From NCBI GenBank assembly GCA_033002965.1, contig JAURVB010009377.1, positions 1 to 64,000 on the forward strand: a DNA stretch of 64,000 nt. Direction: 5' to 3'. Shown piece after piece: positions 22,795-35,412 of this stretch. Both the position numbers and the translations under genes were made by a program. The notes under the pieces are model-generated. The model did not search any database and was not told where the DNA came from. It worked only from the letters and a program-made list of their open reading frames with translations. The stretch's first letter is position 1; every line of letters starts with the position of its first letter. Source of the stretch: Piper betle. Its lineage: Eukaryota > Streptophyta > Magnoliopsida > Piperales > Piperaceae.

Positions 22795-24385
22795 TCAACA
22801 TGACCACGATGAAGGCAAGGGTGACAGCTCGGAGGATACGTCGGGTCTGGCATTGAGCTCTTCATACTGAAGTTGGTGTGCTCCGTCGAGCATATACTTC
22901 TTTTGTATTGATAAGTAGAACACCGGGTGCACTATTAATAGACTGGGTGAGAGTGAAAACTCATATGCAACCTCTCCAACACATTTCAACACGTCGAACA
23001 AGCCAATATACCTTGGACTCAATTTGGCCCCCCTCCCAAAATAGATGCCTCCTTAAGTCGGTGAGACTTTTAGTAAAATGTGATCCACAGAGGCAAAAAT
23101 GATGCCCCTACGCATCTAATCTACATAAGGCCTCTGTCCATCCTAAGCTACTAGAAGCCTCTACCTGATCAACTCAACTATCCTCTTAGAGTCCTAAAGC
23201 AACTCTGGGCTTACTATCAACGGCTCACCACCCTCTAGCCAACATGACGATGATTTGCACGGCCTACCATACAATGCCTCGAAGGGTGCCATCCTTATGC
23301 TACCTAGTAGTTGTTATATGCAAACTCTACCAAGGGAAGATGCTCCTCCCATGGTCCACCGAAGTTCATCACAGACGATCAGAGCAAGTCCTCTAGGATC
23401 TGAATTGTCCTTTTGAACTGGCCATCATTCTATGGATGATAGACTATACTAAACTTGGTATCATCCCAAGTTTTCACTAGAAAGATCTCCAAAAGGAAGA
23501 GATGAATCTCAGGTCCCTATCTGATACAATCTCCTTAGGAACTCCGTGGAGTCTAACAATTTGGTCCTAGTATAATCTAGCTAACATAGACATAGGATAG
23601 GTCATACAAATCGGTATAAAGTGCACTGATTTCATCAACCTATCGATGACACCCTATACTGCATCCATCTATCACCTGGAAGGGGGTAGATGTGTGACAA
23701 AGTCGCACGTGACGCAATCTCACTTCCTCTCAGGTGTTGGTAATGGTAGCAACAAATTGCCTTGTTTCTGGTGCTCGATCTTGACCTGTTGATAGACAAG
23801 ACATCGTGACACAGTGTTGAAGTTGTCCTTCTTGAGCCCTGGCCACCAATAAGATTGTTACAAGTCATGATACATCCTCATGGAGCCTAGACGTACCCTG
23901 AACCTTGAGTGATGGACCTCGTGAAGAATGTCCTTATGCAAAACTCTACAACGTCTGGCACATATAAACATACTCTCATCTGGTACAAACTGTTTGCCTC
24001 TCTAACTAACCCGGAAAGAATCCCTTGAAGGAACCACTGCTTTGGCAACTCATCAACTGTTTGTGCCTATCTAATATGGTCTGTCATAGTATAGTCAGAC
24101 TAATCGTCAGCCTCACTAACACTACCACAAGGAATCGGTCGACAACATCCTCTCTCTGGTCCTCATTCTATATACCCATACCTGCCAATCTGGCTCCAAA
24201 TACTCAAGGCATCTGCAACCACATTTGCTTTACTCAGATGGTAGGCAATGTCAATGTCATAATCTCCTAGGAACTCCAACCACTTGGGTTGTCTATTGTT
24301 TAGATTGTTCTGCATGAAGATGTACTTCAAACTTTTATACTCGGTAAATAGCTTGAAGGACATTCCGTACAAATAGTGTAAAATC
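22795..24385 (-). pseudogene. gypsy integrase and RNase H, broken
   Basis: RNase H tail at 24163-24385: [16 protein letters not shown] and ANVVADALS. Integrase follows in several frames: YWWPGLKKD near 23850, SVHFIPI near 23600, HGVPKEIVSDRDLRF near 23550 and LSPRYIGLF-like at about 23020 (MSPRYIGLFDVL), then VHPVFYLS. The usual final segment of integrase is absent and the frame runs out at 22795, where LTR D material begins. There are multiple stops. Confidence 0.82.
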
Positions 24386-25190
24386 CCAATTTTACTCCTT
24401 ATTATATTTTTCAGGACGAAAATTCCCAAGCTGGGGAGATTGTAAAACCCTAGAAATAATTAGGTTATTTTATTTAAGGTTTTATAAATCTTAGAACGAA
24501 TCCTAAATATTATTTAATTAAATTAATTGTTCGGAATCAATATCATAAATTATCAATTAGGACCTTTAGCGTATCAGTACAATGGTATTTATGGATGGTT
24601 TTAAATAAGTTTTATTTGTTAAATTTTGGGATTGGGAGTTGTGAATGTAATTTGACACACTCGTATTAACTCAATAGTCAGTTATTTTGACTTTTCATTA
24701 GCACACAAATGGTTGGTGTTTAATATAGTTATGTGTGATTATGTTCTTTTCTATAAAAGTTTAATGTAGTGACTTCTTGAATTCTACACATTTTCTTCTA
24801 TATAAAGGAGAATTCTATTGATGTTAAATAAAACATCTTCTTGATAGTTTGTGAGCACATTTGGCTCACAAAAGGAAGGCTCTAGAGAAGTTTCATTCAT
24901 ATTAGGATTGTGTGTCGTAGTTGCGGATGCCTCATCACAAGTTGAGGTATGTATAATTACTCGAAATGTTATATATTCCTATGTGATAGCATTGGTCAAC
25001 CTGAGCCCAAATTCGACCACCATGCATTGACCCCAACCGGGGTCAAAGAATTGACTCAGTCTAACACGTGGCCACACCATTAAACTTTTTGAAAGATTAT
25101 ATATCTAACTTCAGGCCGAAAGGGATGGCACGGTGTAGTGGCGAAAGACAACTCATTATGCACTTTTGATACTGAGAGGGTGGGTCAATG
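24385..25190 (+). mobile_element. Nested gypsy 3' end: polypurine tract plus partial LTR
   Basis: On the + strand, CAGGACGAAAATTC then CTGGGGAGAT at 24431-24440 form the classic end of a gypsy polyprotein and its polypurine tract. An LTR starts TGTAAAACCC at 24441, with a TATA-like TTCTATATAAAGGAG near 24806. It interrupts the minus-strand gypsy between RT and RNase H and lies in the opposite orientation. Its right boundary is not clear; minus-strand RT is recognisable again by about 25240. Confidence 0.65.
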
Positions 25191-25239
25191 GAAAATATCG
25201 GTAACTACAAGGTCATCACAAGTGCAAGAACATAGTTCT

Positions 25240-26061
25240 AGCTGTGACCTTGGCTGGATCCGGTACAATTCTAGCTGCTAATACTACATGCCCCAAAAAG
25301 ACAACCTCGAACAACCAAAACACACACTTGAAGAGCTTTGCATGCAGGTGGTGCTCCCATAGGGTCTACAAAGCAATCCTCAAGTGTGTCTCATTCTCCT
25401 CTCTGGACATCTAGTAAATCAGGATGTTGTCTACAAATACAATCATGAACTGGTCCAAGTATGGCTCGGAACAACCAGTGCCTGACTAAGAACTAGTGCA
25501 AGTATGGCTTGAATGCTGCTGGAGCATTTATCAGCCCAAAAGGCATGACTAAGAACTCGTAGTGCCCATACTAAGTCCTAAAAGTTGTCTTTGGTACATC
25601 CTCCTCTCATATCCTCAATTGATGGTAGCATGATTGAAGATCAATTTTCAAATACATAGTAGCTCCTCCAAGCTGTCATACAAATCATCTATCCACGGGA
25701 TGGGATAAGGGTTCTTTACCGTAACCTGGTTGAGCATTCTGTAGTCGATGCACAACCTTATACTACCTTCCTTCTTCCTGATGAAGAGGGCCGGAGCCCC
25801 CAAGGTGAGCCACTTGGTCTAATGAAGCTCTGCTCCAATAGCTCCTGCAACTAAGTCTTGAGCTCCGCTGAGCTCAAGCGAACTTATTCGATACGGTGCC
25901 CTAGCAAACTCCACCTCTATGGCAAGTGGTAGTCCATGCACTTCATCTGGGAAGACATTTGTGATCTCAATGACCAGTGGAATTTGTGCCAACTCTGGTG
26001 CTGATTGATCTGGTGTGGCTACAATAGTGGCAAGGAAGATCTCACAACCCCTGTCTATCAA
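25240..26061 (-). pseudogene. gypsy reverse transcriptase and protease/RT boundary, broken
   Basis: Minus-strand translation gives FPDEVHGLPL and VEFARAPYRIS at 25819-26061 (the linker before RT), then [20 protein letters not shown] near 25700. The catalytic region reads FVDN near 25421-25432 in place of YVDD, so the second active-site aspartate is lost. KLFKCVFW and a VPDPAKV-like word follow down to about 25240. Several frames are needed. Confidence 0.83.
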
Positions 26062-26099
26062 TCTCTGATCCCGCTAATATGATAGCAAACATCTTCCTC

Positions 26100-27250
26100 T
26101 ATCTCTATGGTTGTGGGCCCTACTAATCATGTGCCTTGTTGCCAGGTGTGAGTCATGGGCATGCTTGCACTATAGTGCCCTCGTGATGGCCTTTGTAAGA
26201 GTCGCATAGGAGAATGTCGCCACAATTGCTTGCAAACTAATGCACAATCCCAATACAAACTAGGTAGCACTCTCCCTCTCTGATGAGAAGCTACTTGGGC
26301 TAAACCTCTCCAACATAAGAAACCTGGACTAGTACTTAGCTACGGGCATACCCTCCTGTTGCCTCAAGGCAGGAACTCCATCTTGTTCTTTGTCTTGACA
26401 GTGGCTGAGAAGTCCTGGGAGTAGAAGACCTCCCTAAACTCATCCCATGTAATATACTTGAGGACCTACCCTCCAGAAAGACTGTGTGGGTAGAGTCCCA
26501 CCAAAGTTTGCCCATGCTTTCCATAGCCCCAATGGCTATGCGCACCCATAGCTATGGGGGACACCCTAGGTGTATCAACACTGATCTAGCCACGTCAATC
26601 CACTCCAATGTGACCTTAGAGCAGATAACCACCGTTCTTCAGAAATCACTCAACATCCCAACGCTCCCTAGTGTGATGGGGCTACTCAGAGCCCTAACTG
26701 CCTGAGTCCTCTCCAACAACAAAATGACAAGATCTAGCCGCTTTCCCCTCACTGCTAGTCTATTTGGGGAGCGAAACTCCCACTTGCATCCCCATGGTTG
26801 GGCTGTCATGCAGCCCTACAATCAGCTGCACTGGTGGAATATGGGGCTACTAAGCTGGCGGCAGTGGCAGTGGTGGTACTTGCTCCGACTCAGAGGCCTC
26901 AGCAGGTGTCTCTGCCCCTATTGGCCTCTTCTCCATTTTAGACACGATCATGGCCATCTCCGGACTGTATCCAACATCTAGATTGTCTCCTCATGAGACC
27001 GCTACTAGTTCTCCATGGCTCTCATCTGCTCTACCCTCAAGGCCTACTGCTCCTCTCGGAGGACCCTAATTAGCTCTATCTGGGGATTCGCCACTAGCTC
27101 CTACATAGGAGATGGGGATCACCTATCAAGGGAAGGTGGGGGGACTACATACAACATACAAACATACAACATATCATACAGGCATATCATACAACATACA
27201 ACATGAGCGTACAACACAATCATTCTGAAAGTGTGTTGCCTTAATAGTCT
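26100..27250 (-). pseudogene. gypsy gag region, broken
   Basis: Minus-strand translation around 26450-26280 gives WDEFREVFYSQ, KNKMEFL, LRQQEGMPVAKY and MLERFSPSS, the retrotransposon gag signature (W-x-x-F ... F-x-x-L-x-Q-G-M-x-V). No continuous frame remains. The rest towards 27250 is repetitive: CATACAACATA words at 27145-27205. Confidence 0.7.
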
Positions 27251-27254
27251 AATA

Positions 27255-27273
27255 GGTTGGCTCTTATACCAAT
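27255..27273 (-). other. Primer binding site (tRNA-iMet type)
   Basis: The minus strand reads TTGGTATAAGAGCCAAC immediately after the LTR end GTTACA. This is the initiator-methionine tRNA complement TGGTATCAGAGCC with one change. It fixes the orientation of LTR E and of the internal region. Confidence 0.85.
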
Positions 27274-29630
27274 TGTAACACTCCAATTCGTGATATTATC
27301 ATTTGGAAGCTACTCATTAGGCTATCGTATACAGACTTTATAGAAGTGGATCTCAACCCTCCATAGAGGCTTAAGACGGACACCAAGCTTGGTTTTCATA
27401 GAATGCGTGAAAGAGTTTATACTACAAAGTTTGATCTTAGACTTAATGGAATCCTATATGAAGACACCTAGCTGTAACAAAGGTAGAACCTCCCCACAAC
27501 TATGAACGCTGACTTTAAAAATGTGATGATCATTCCCAACTATAAAAAAGCACATCCCCCGCTATAGTTTTGAGGTTGCATGTTGTTGCGTACATCATAT
27601 TCTTACTACTTAATTCAAGTGATTAGCTTAGGTCTTCTTATTAGTTACATGAAGATGATGCGAGTATTTAAACAAGGGTTGTAGTTACATATTCCATATA
27701 CCATACACAAGCAATAATTAAAGCTTCAGAGAAATTACAAAGCATCATGGCTATCAAGGTAGCAAACCCTAATACCCGAACTTCACGTGGTTCTTCAATT
27801 AGTGTGAACCATAAGCTCCTCCACCCATATTCCTCTAACAAATAAATAGCTGCAGCCAAATATGTTTCGTGCTCCTGACTTTGCTCCTTGTCATGTTCTA
27901 GCACTCTAGGGCTTATATACCTTGTAGACAATGGTTAGTCTTACCCTAAAGTATTATAAGTCCATAGTAAAATATAATAATATAAGGATAAAACATGCTA
28001 GCACAACCAACATGACATACATCTGAATCATGCAAGGGTCACATAGTTAGGGCATATGCCCGTCATATAGTCATCCACAAAATACATAGCCTAAAACACA
28101 CAACATAACACAGGGCTCCCACCACCATCGCCACTGAGCTGCCTGATCCATGCACATAGGCCAGCCCCACCTACATATAATAGAAAACCACGTCAGTAAT
28201 CAAATAAATTTGATTATTGTTCTGAATAACTACTGGTAAAACAGCAAGTTGGCAAATGCGTATTCCATTAACCATGAGAACATAGGAAACTTCAGAATTG
28301 CCTCACACTGGGCGGTAAGCAACAATACTTAAAAATAAGTGTCGGTGCACATGCACAACTAATATTATTATTCATACATGCAACACTTATGCACTCACAT
28401 CTTCTATATTACACCCACCACGATATTCGAGTGGCAAAATGAATGGTTAAGTTAGTACCATAAATTTTGAAAAAGTGTTGTGTTGCCCGGTACCCTCATA
28501 CTCCACACTACGTCAAGGTTTGAAGGAGTACTAATGTCGTCAATACATCTCGTACACTCTCACTCATAAAAACTGTAAACCCTCATATTTGTATATATAG
28601 GCTTAGGAGATGATTTAATACTTAATTTCTGGATCTTATCTTTTGAGAACCATCAAGGGGTCTCAACCTTTAATTTTTATTAGACACGTGTAGAAACACG
28701 GCTAAATAGCCTGACATTGGAGAGATCCAATAAAATATTGCTGATGTCATCCTACATAAAAAATGCGGTTAAACTCAACACGCAGAGAGTCAAGCAAAGA
28801 TCAAGCAAAGGGAGATGGAACCAAATAAGAATCGGGTCAGGTCACATTGGCATGAAAAGCCAGGCAATGCCTCTGCCCAAGCTCAACACTTAATATCACT
28901 TAATTATCTTAATTAGGTCCTAAGTGAAATATCAAACTTTATTAGGTAACTTAATTAAGGTTTTGGCTTCATTTCACTTAATGAGTTTTAATCAATTCTA
29001 GGGTTTTAATTGAATGGGCATACTAGATGATTTTATGGTGGGCCTAACAATGTTCAAATGGGCTAAAATTTAGATGTGTTCACCCTTACACTCTAAGGTG
29101 CATAAGTAAATTCCACCATGGTTGACCCAAATGCCAATCATGGGGAACAAAGCTCATTAAGCTCGGCCCTAAGGTTCTAGAACAATATTCTTGGACTGCA
29201 CACCAATTTTGTAACTGTTCATTCATATGATAGAGGATTCCAAATGGGCTCAAGTTAGTGGGCCTAGTTAGCTAACAAATGAAGCTTGAGCCTAGTGAGA
29301 GTTACGCCAAATTTACTTTCTAAATGGGCCTACATACATTTTACATGTTTATTCAATGGATGGGCTGCTTCTAGAGGTATTTGGACCCTTACAAATTGGA
29401 AATTCATAAATAAAATTAGGAACCCATCTAAATGACCCCAAAATTGATCACAATGCTACTGAGATGTAGAGTAAGGTTTGGACTAAGTTTCAATGAAATC
29501 CAACACCATTAACATATTTCATGATAATTTGTAACCAAAGTATAAAAACTATGGTTTTAACCCTACATCTTTACACTATCTAGGTAAACACCTCCAAAAC
29601 ATACCTAGATGATTTTTAGCCATTCCTAAA

Positions 29631-29670
<40 letters not shown>

Positions 29671-31038
29671 ATTTGACACTTATTGGATTATCATATATTT
29701 TTATCGGATTTTATTAGCTTAAAATTGGTGGCTTAGCATATAACATAATCACAGATCATGCTCATCGCCATAAACAACATAGAAAATACAAGACATATTT
29801 ATGGGTGATTCTCATAATTATTTAGTGGTTAGAATAGGCTTAAAATTTTACCAAGAACTCCTAACATCACCGTGAAAAACTTGGTATCATGTGCATCAAT
29901 AGATCCTACAAGGTTAAAGAGTAAAAATTAGAGAAAAGGACGCTTATGTCACTGTAACTGTGAAAGTTGCCACATTTCTTCACTTTTAACCCTTATACAT
30001 GCACATTATAAGTCATTTCAAGTAAAACACCTAACCCAAAAGTTTTAGATATACATGTAATGCTATGAGTGCAACAAAACAAGAATCGTGAAAATTTAAC
30101 ATGGGTGTCAAGATATGATTTTTATACTAAAATAGTGTAGATCGGTGACCTATGTGTATTATAAAATACATATCTATTTATTTACATGGCCAAATAAGAT
30201 ACTTGAGTACTAACAATGCTCTTGACGAGCATATATACATGTTAAAAATGCTATAAAAATGAAACAAAACAAACATATAAGAGATAAACATCAGACAATG
30301 AGCAACATATACAACACAAACCTGAAACTAGTGAGGGAAGACCAATGGGAGGTCCTTTGAGGCATCCAACATCAAAACCTACCACCTTAGGAGGTTAAAA
30401 ATGTGGTGGAGGGTAATTGGAGCTCCAAAAGACGAAGAAAAAAGCCAAGAAGAAGGTTGTTAGAGGTGAGGAAGGAAGGAGAAATTGTGAAATGGTGAGG
30501 GAAAGGGTGGTTGGCTTGGTGATGTCATAAATATGGGGGTTATACCTAAAGATGTATGGGTTAGATAAGGAGGTATGGATTAGGTTGGTGATGTCATAAG
30601 TATAAGTATGAGTGTAATAATTAAAGAGGCATAGGTTGGATTAGATAAAGATATATAGGTTTAGGTTAGCTAAAGAGGTATGAATTGGGTTAGCTCAAAA
30701 CCTATAAGCAATTGGGCCCACCTCAAAAATTGAACCATAGGTCCCAAAGAAGGGTTAGGATAGTATGAAAGGGTTATCAAACACAAGGTAAATACACAAA
30801 AGACACACGAGGGACACGATCCTAATATCTGACTATATATGACTTGACTGGACCAAACATGAAAAAAACTAAGCATGCAGTATCCAAACAGGCGTACTAA
30901 GCATCGAAGGAGGCTAAGGTCGGACAACTTACCACATACCATATACAAATTACATAAGAAGGGTTGGACTTACTAATCCAATTTAGGTAACAACCGAACC
31001 GGTAGTAAAAACCATTAGGCAGACAACCAGGTCTTACA
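27274..31038 (-). mobile_element. Ty3/gypsy 5' LTR E
   Basis: It begins TGTAACACTCC and ends GGTCTTACA on the + strand, about 3765 bp. It is read on the minus strand and lies next to the primer site. It is homologous to LTR C over both ends and over the conserved middle block (28240-28600 against 18590-19010). It contains a TA microsatellite at about 29636-29668. The outer flank is ATATA; a target duplication cannot be tested because the other end of the element is gone. Confidence 0.85.
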
Positions 31039-31563
31039 ATATAGATATAGATTGATTCATTGATGATTACTTTTTTATTCTAAAAACTTTCAGAGTCAAC
31101 TTGACTTTGTATCTTGATAAGTCAAACTATATAGATGATTTCATACTAGCCAATTTAGTAATTGACTCTTCGAAGCATATCAAAAAAGTTATCAAAATAT
31201 ATATATATATATATTTTAAAATTAGCTAAATTAATATTTTAAAATGATGCAAATCATGTAGTTATTAATTTCAAGTATCAAAAAATATAATATATTCCAA
31301 TTTTTATAATTTTTTTAATTATATAATTAAATTTTAATACAAATGACTGTAAGTGGGTTGGGGTCTGCTCTAAGTCCACTTCACTCTTTGACATACCACG
31401 TTAAGTTTTTAAACTATATGTTTTGTCCGCTTTTTAGTATACATTTCTATCGTAATTAGATTCGTATCGGTGCACATATAGTTTGCGGAGATGACATGGG
31501 TAAAACGGTAAATTTCAGGCTGGAATGAACAAATAGTTTACAGTAAGGTTGTAAGGGTCGTTA
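31039..31563. other. AT-rich intergenic DNA, no gene seen
   Basis: AT-rich sequence with a TA run near 31200. No coding or repeat family is recognised. Confidence 0.5.
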
Positions 31564-32135
31564 TGTTAGTTAGGGTGTCAAGGGGTAGAATTATAATTAC
31601 ACATGTTTGAAGGTGTATAAAAGGAGGGAAATGAGAAGGATCAGGTATCTTTTGAAAATCAATGAATTGATCTCGTCTTTGAGAGGAAGCAACTGCTCCT
31701 TATTGTTCTTCTTCGTCTTCTTTCCATTTCTCAATCTGAAATCCTCCATTCCATTCAATTTGCTCTGCTTGCTCTGTTTTTGCTCTGTTTCAATCAGTTC
31801 CATGGCGCCATCAAAGCAACAAAAGCAGCAAGGCAAAGAAAAGGAGCTTGTTCTCAATCCAATTGAGCCGATCCTACCACAGGCACGCATGGGAGTTGGC
31901 TAAACACGATCCGTCCTAGCGTTAATGTCAAGTTTCAATGCCGTCACCAAGCTTCATTGTTGTCATTGCCAAGTGTGGGAAGGTATGGCTATGCTGCTGT
32001 GGTTGGGAACCTTTTTGGAATATGTGTTATAACAGCCTGGAGCCGCTGGTGGAAGAAATCAAAAGTTCTAACCATGAGATTTCTGTTCTTGTGATGGAAG
32101 ATATATTTCTCTAGAAGTAAATAATATCAAGATGT
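31564..32135 (+). other. Possible small gene or LTR-like fragment with TATA box
   Basis: TGTTAG at 31564, a good TATA box in GTATAAAAGGAGGG (about 31615-31628) and a pyrimidine-rich stretch ending CAATCA near 31797 would fit a very short copia-type LTR. No primer binding site or flanking duplication is seen. Alternatively it is a promoter plus leader: ATG at 31803 opens a 33-codon frame rich in Q and K. Downstream, near 31980-32075, another frame reads YAAVVGNLFGICVITAWSRW, which looks like a membrane segment. A continuous frame across both does not exist without an intron. I cannot assign a product. Confidence 0.3.
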
Positions 32136-34776
32136 GTTAATGCAGATCTTGAATTAAGCAGAATTAAGAAGAGCTTGCATCAACTAATTAAATATTGGCG
32201 ATATTGGTATATTTTCTTCGGAGTTGGTGACGTTTTCAACTTTGGAAATAATTCGATGCTGGGAAATAATTCAACTGCTGGGAAAACAGCATACAAAAAT
32301 ATCTGATAGTCACGTCACAATATAATAGAAAGAAGGCCAAGGCTATTAATTAAGTCGACAAAGCTTCTTGTTTGTCAGACCTAATTAGCACCTAATACCA
32401 AGATGCCCACTATTGTCTCTTGCACCGAAAACCATGTTTACACAACAGCTTAATGAGTTTTACCAGATTGGTTATAAATTTTGCTCTATCCAAATCTCAC
32501 GAACAATTTTAATTTTAATTTTAATTTTAAAAAACCTTTTAATTACTAGCTTGCCCAGCAATTCAAAAATACCCCCGGTACATTGAGCTTCATTCATTGA
32601 CAATTGATTGTATTGTTTATCATGATATTTACCTTCATTTTGGGTACTTGAGCTGATTAGCTTACCATACAGCAAAAAAGAAATAACAAAGGTAAACTTA
32701 GAAACCTTGTACAGGAAATAAAGCCGAATAGCAAATATATAGTGGCCTAAAAGGAATATCACTTGGTGTCTCTCCTTGGCCACAATGTCTCACCTTATTT
32801 TAATTAATCAACTTCACATGATTCCGGAACTAAATCTCCTACGCTGCATCAAAATCTTGGTGACATCGTACCGGCCCACCAATAGGGATTTGACAATTAT
32901 TTTATTAAAAAACGTAAAATTTCCAAGAACATCTTAAAATATCACAAATTCATTGAAACAAACTAATTTTGAGTTCCAATTTGTTGGTGGGTCGACCAGC
33001 ATGCCAAGTACCTTAATTAGTTGATGAAATTACCAAAAATACCATCTTTTAAACTGCCTCACTGAATATTGGGGTACTTTGTATTATTAGAGGTAACGTC
33101 CGACCAGCAAATTGAAACTCCTATTTTTATTGCTGCGCCTCTCAAATCTCATCCAAATTTCTGACTCGAAGAGATTTTGTTCTTTTATTTATTTATTTTT
33201 ATTTTGGAACTGGTTCATAAATTTTTTTCCCCCCATTCTTAACAAGATTACACTCGTGGTCATGCACTTAGTCACCCCCACATGAATCATGCATGCATCG
33301 TTGGCCATTTCACAAAAAGGCATGCTGAAGGGAGGTTAAAATTTCCTCTTTTTTCTAACATGAAGGTAGACAAGAAATTACATTAAATGTTCTAAAAAAC
33401 CGACAAGGGCGCCAATAACGAATACACATGTATCTATTCTCATTGTGCATCCCTATATGCATCCCAAAATGGCAGACTTAATAATTTCTCCTCACAATGT
33501 TACCGAGTCATGAGTCCATGCATACCTGTAGAGTCATAGCGCAAGAAACATGCCTTAGAATCTTATTATAATATATATAGATAGGACCATGTATTAAATT
33601 GGTCCAAGATTTACTCTAGTAAGTATTACAACAAAATCTCTGCAATATTTTTTAATTGGTATAAATCACTTTAATTAGTAATATTTTTAAAAAATAATAA
33701 ATGTATTAATTAATTTAATTTTATCTGATTAAGGTGATTTATATCAATCAGAAAATTATTACAGATCCATAACCATTAAATTCATTTCATTTACTAATTC
33801 AAACCAGCCTCATTCTCAAAATAATATATACGACATATTCCTCCCTACCTTGTTGCCTCTTCCTCTTCTCTTTTTGATTGATTGGGAAACGCGGTAGCAA
33901 ACCTCTTTGCTGGCTCTTACTTTTCATGCCATTGAATTGAATTGGATATGGTACAAATTATTGTCTACCAATTAATACCGGCTGGCCAAGTCCAAATTTA
34001 GACCTGGACTTCTTCTAAGTTCTAACTCCTCTACATTGACAGAGATGATGCACATCAAGTCCAAGTTAGATGGTGTCCACTCTCTCCCCTTATTCCCGCT
34101 TGCCTCTTCCATTTACAATTTATCCATCTTCTCTTAATATATATAATAATATGATATGAGTTACATACTATTTTGATTGTTTACTCTTAACCTAAGTCAG
34201 AACCAGTTTTTTGAAAAATCATGTATATAAAATATTATAGTATTTGCAAAATACAGCAATTTTTATAAAAAAATATACATTAAAACACCGGATATATTAA
34301 AATGTATTGTACGATATTCTAAACTGGACTAAATTCTATTCTATTATATGACATTTTGGGTCCGATAGAATGGCAATTGACACTAGAACATCACTTTACC
34401 TGTGGGTGTGTCTTAAACAATATACAAATACAAATTGTACACAACCACATTAATTTCTACTAACTTTGACAAAATTAACAACTCCTCATTAATTCAATCA
34501 CCAGCCTTCACCTTAATAATAATAATAATAATAATATAAAGCATTGACAACCATATTGAGACAAGCCAATCAATTTAAAGACTTGTCATATATATAAGAG
34601 TACAAAAACTTAAAAATATATTATGGAGCTTGAACATGACATCATCTTAATTCTACGTAATTGTCTTTCAAATATGTCTTAATTAACTTCTCATATTAAA
34701 GGGTTTTCTTGACCCACAAAAATCCCTAATTGGAAAATCACATCGCATAAATTCATTATTGCCCAAGTCATAACTA
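32136..34776. other. AT-rich intergenic DNA, no gene seen
   Basis: Long AT-rich stretch with simple repeats, for example (TAA)n at about 34515-34536. Open frames such as the one at 32472-32783 (minus) are compositionally random. No transposon landmark is recognised. Confidence 0.5.
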
Positions 34777-34902
34777 GGGGTGTTAATCGAGCGAATCAAG
34801 TTCAACTATATTCAAACTCAACTACCAACTTATTTATTTCGAGTATGAGTTAAAGTCAAGTTCCACTTGAACAAGAGCTAGCTCGTATATTATTCATATA
34901 GA

Positions 34903-34943
<41 letters not shown>

Positions 34944-35238
34944 TTAGATAACTTTAAATAAAATTAATTACGAAAGTTTAAATAATTTATTTGTGGTTTA
35001 ATTACATGCCAAATAGTGTATTATTGAATGAAATCATTATATTATCACGTAAAACTATTATTATAATATAATTATAATAATTATTTTTATATATAAATGA
35101 ATGAATTTCAAGTCGAATCGATCCGAACAAGTATGTATTCGTACGCGTTTAATTCACGTTGAGCTTGAATTAGAATGTAATCGAGTCACAGATCGAATAA
35201 ATTCGGACCAAATCGAAGTGTTAGCAACCTTATTCACA
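34777..35238. mobile_element. Short TIR element, hAT-like MITE (tentative)
   Basis: The left end TAGGGGTGTTAATCGAGC and the reverse complement of the right end (AAGGTTGCTAACACTTCG) are imperfect inverted repeats of the AGGGGTG type found in hAT elements. The inner parts (CGAATCAAGTTCAA and GGTCCGAATTTATTCG) keep similar words. The middle is AT-rich with a TA microsatellite (about 34908-34940). No transposase is present. Confidence 0.45.
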
Positions 35239-35412
35239 ACCCAAAATATTAGGCCACCTAATAAAGAAAGGTTGTTAGGGGTAGGGATAGTTGTTAGATT
35301 TGAGCTAAACGGGTTTGGACCCGGCAGCCCGTGTGGGAGGAGTAAAGGTGGCGGGGGTGTAGGGAAGAAGGGAGGAAGTTGAAGAGGTAGGTGAGAGAGA
35401 GCGGAGGCGTCG

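Larger units (their letters stand above)
22785..27273 (-). mobile_element. Ty3/gypsy internal region, decayed, minus strand
   Basis: Reading the minus strand from 27273 downward, the order is primer binding site, gag, protease/RT boundary, RT, RNase H and integrase, the standard Ty3/gypsy order. It is disrupted by many stops and frameshifts, by an insertion at about 24385-25190, and by loss of the 3' end of integrase. Its 5' LTR is E. No same-family 3' LTR follows. Confidence 0.85.
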
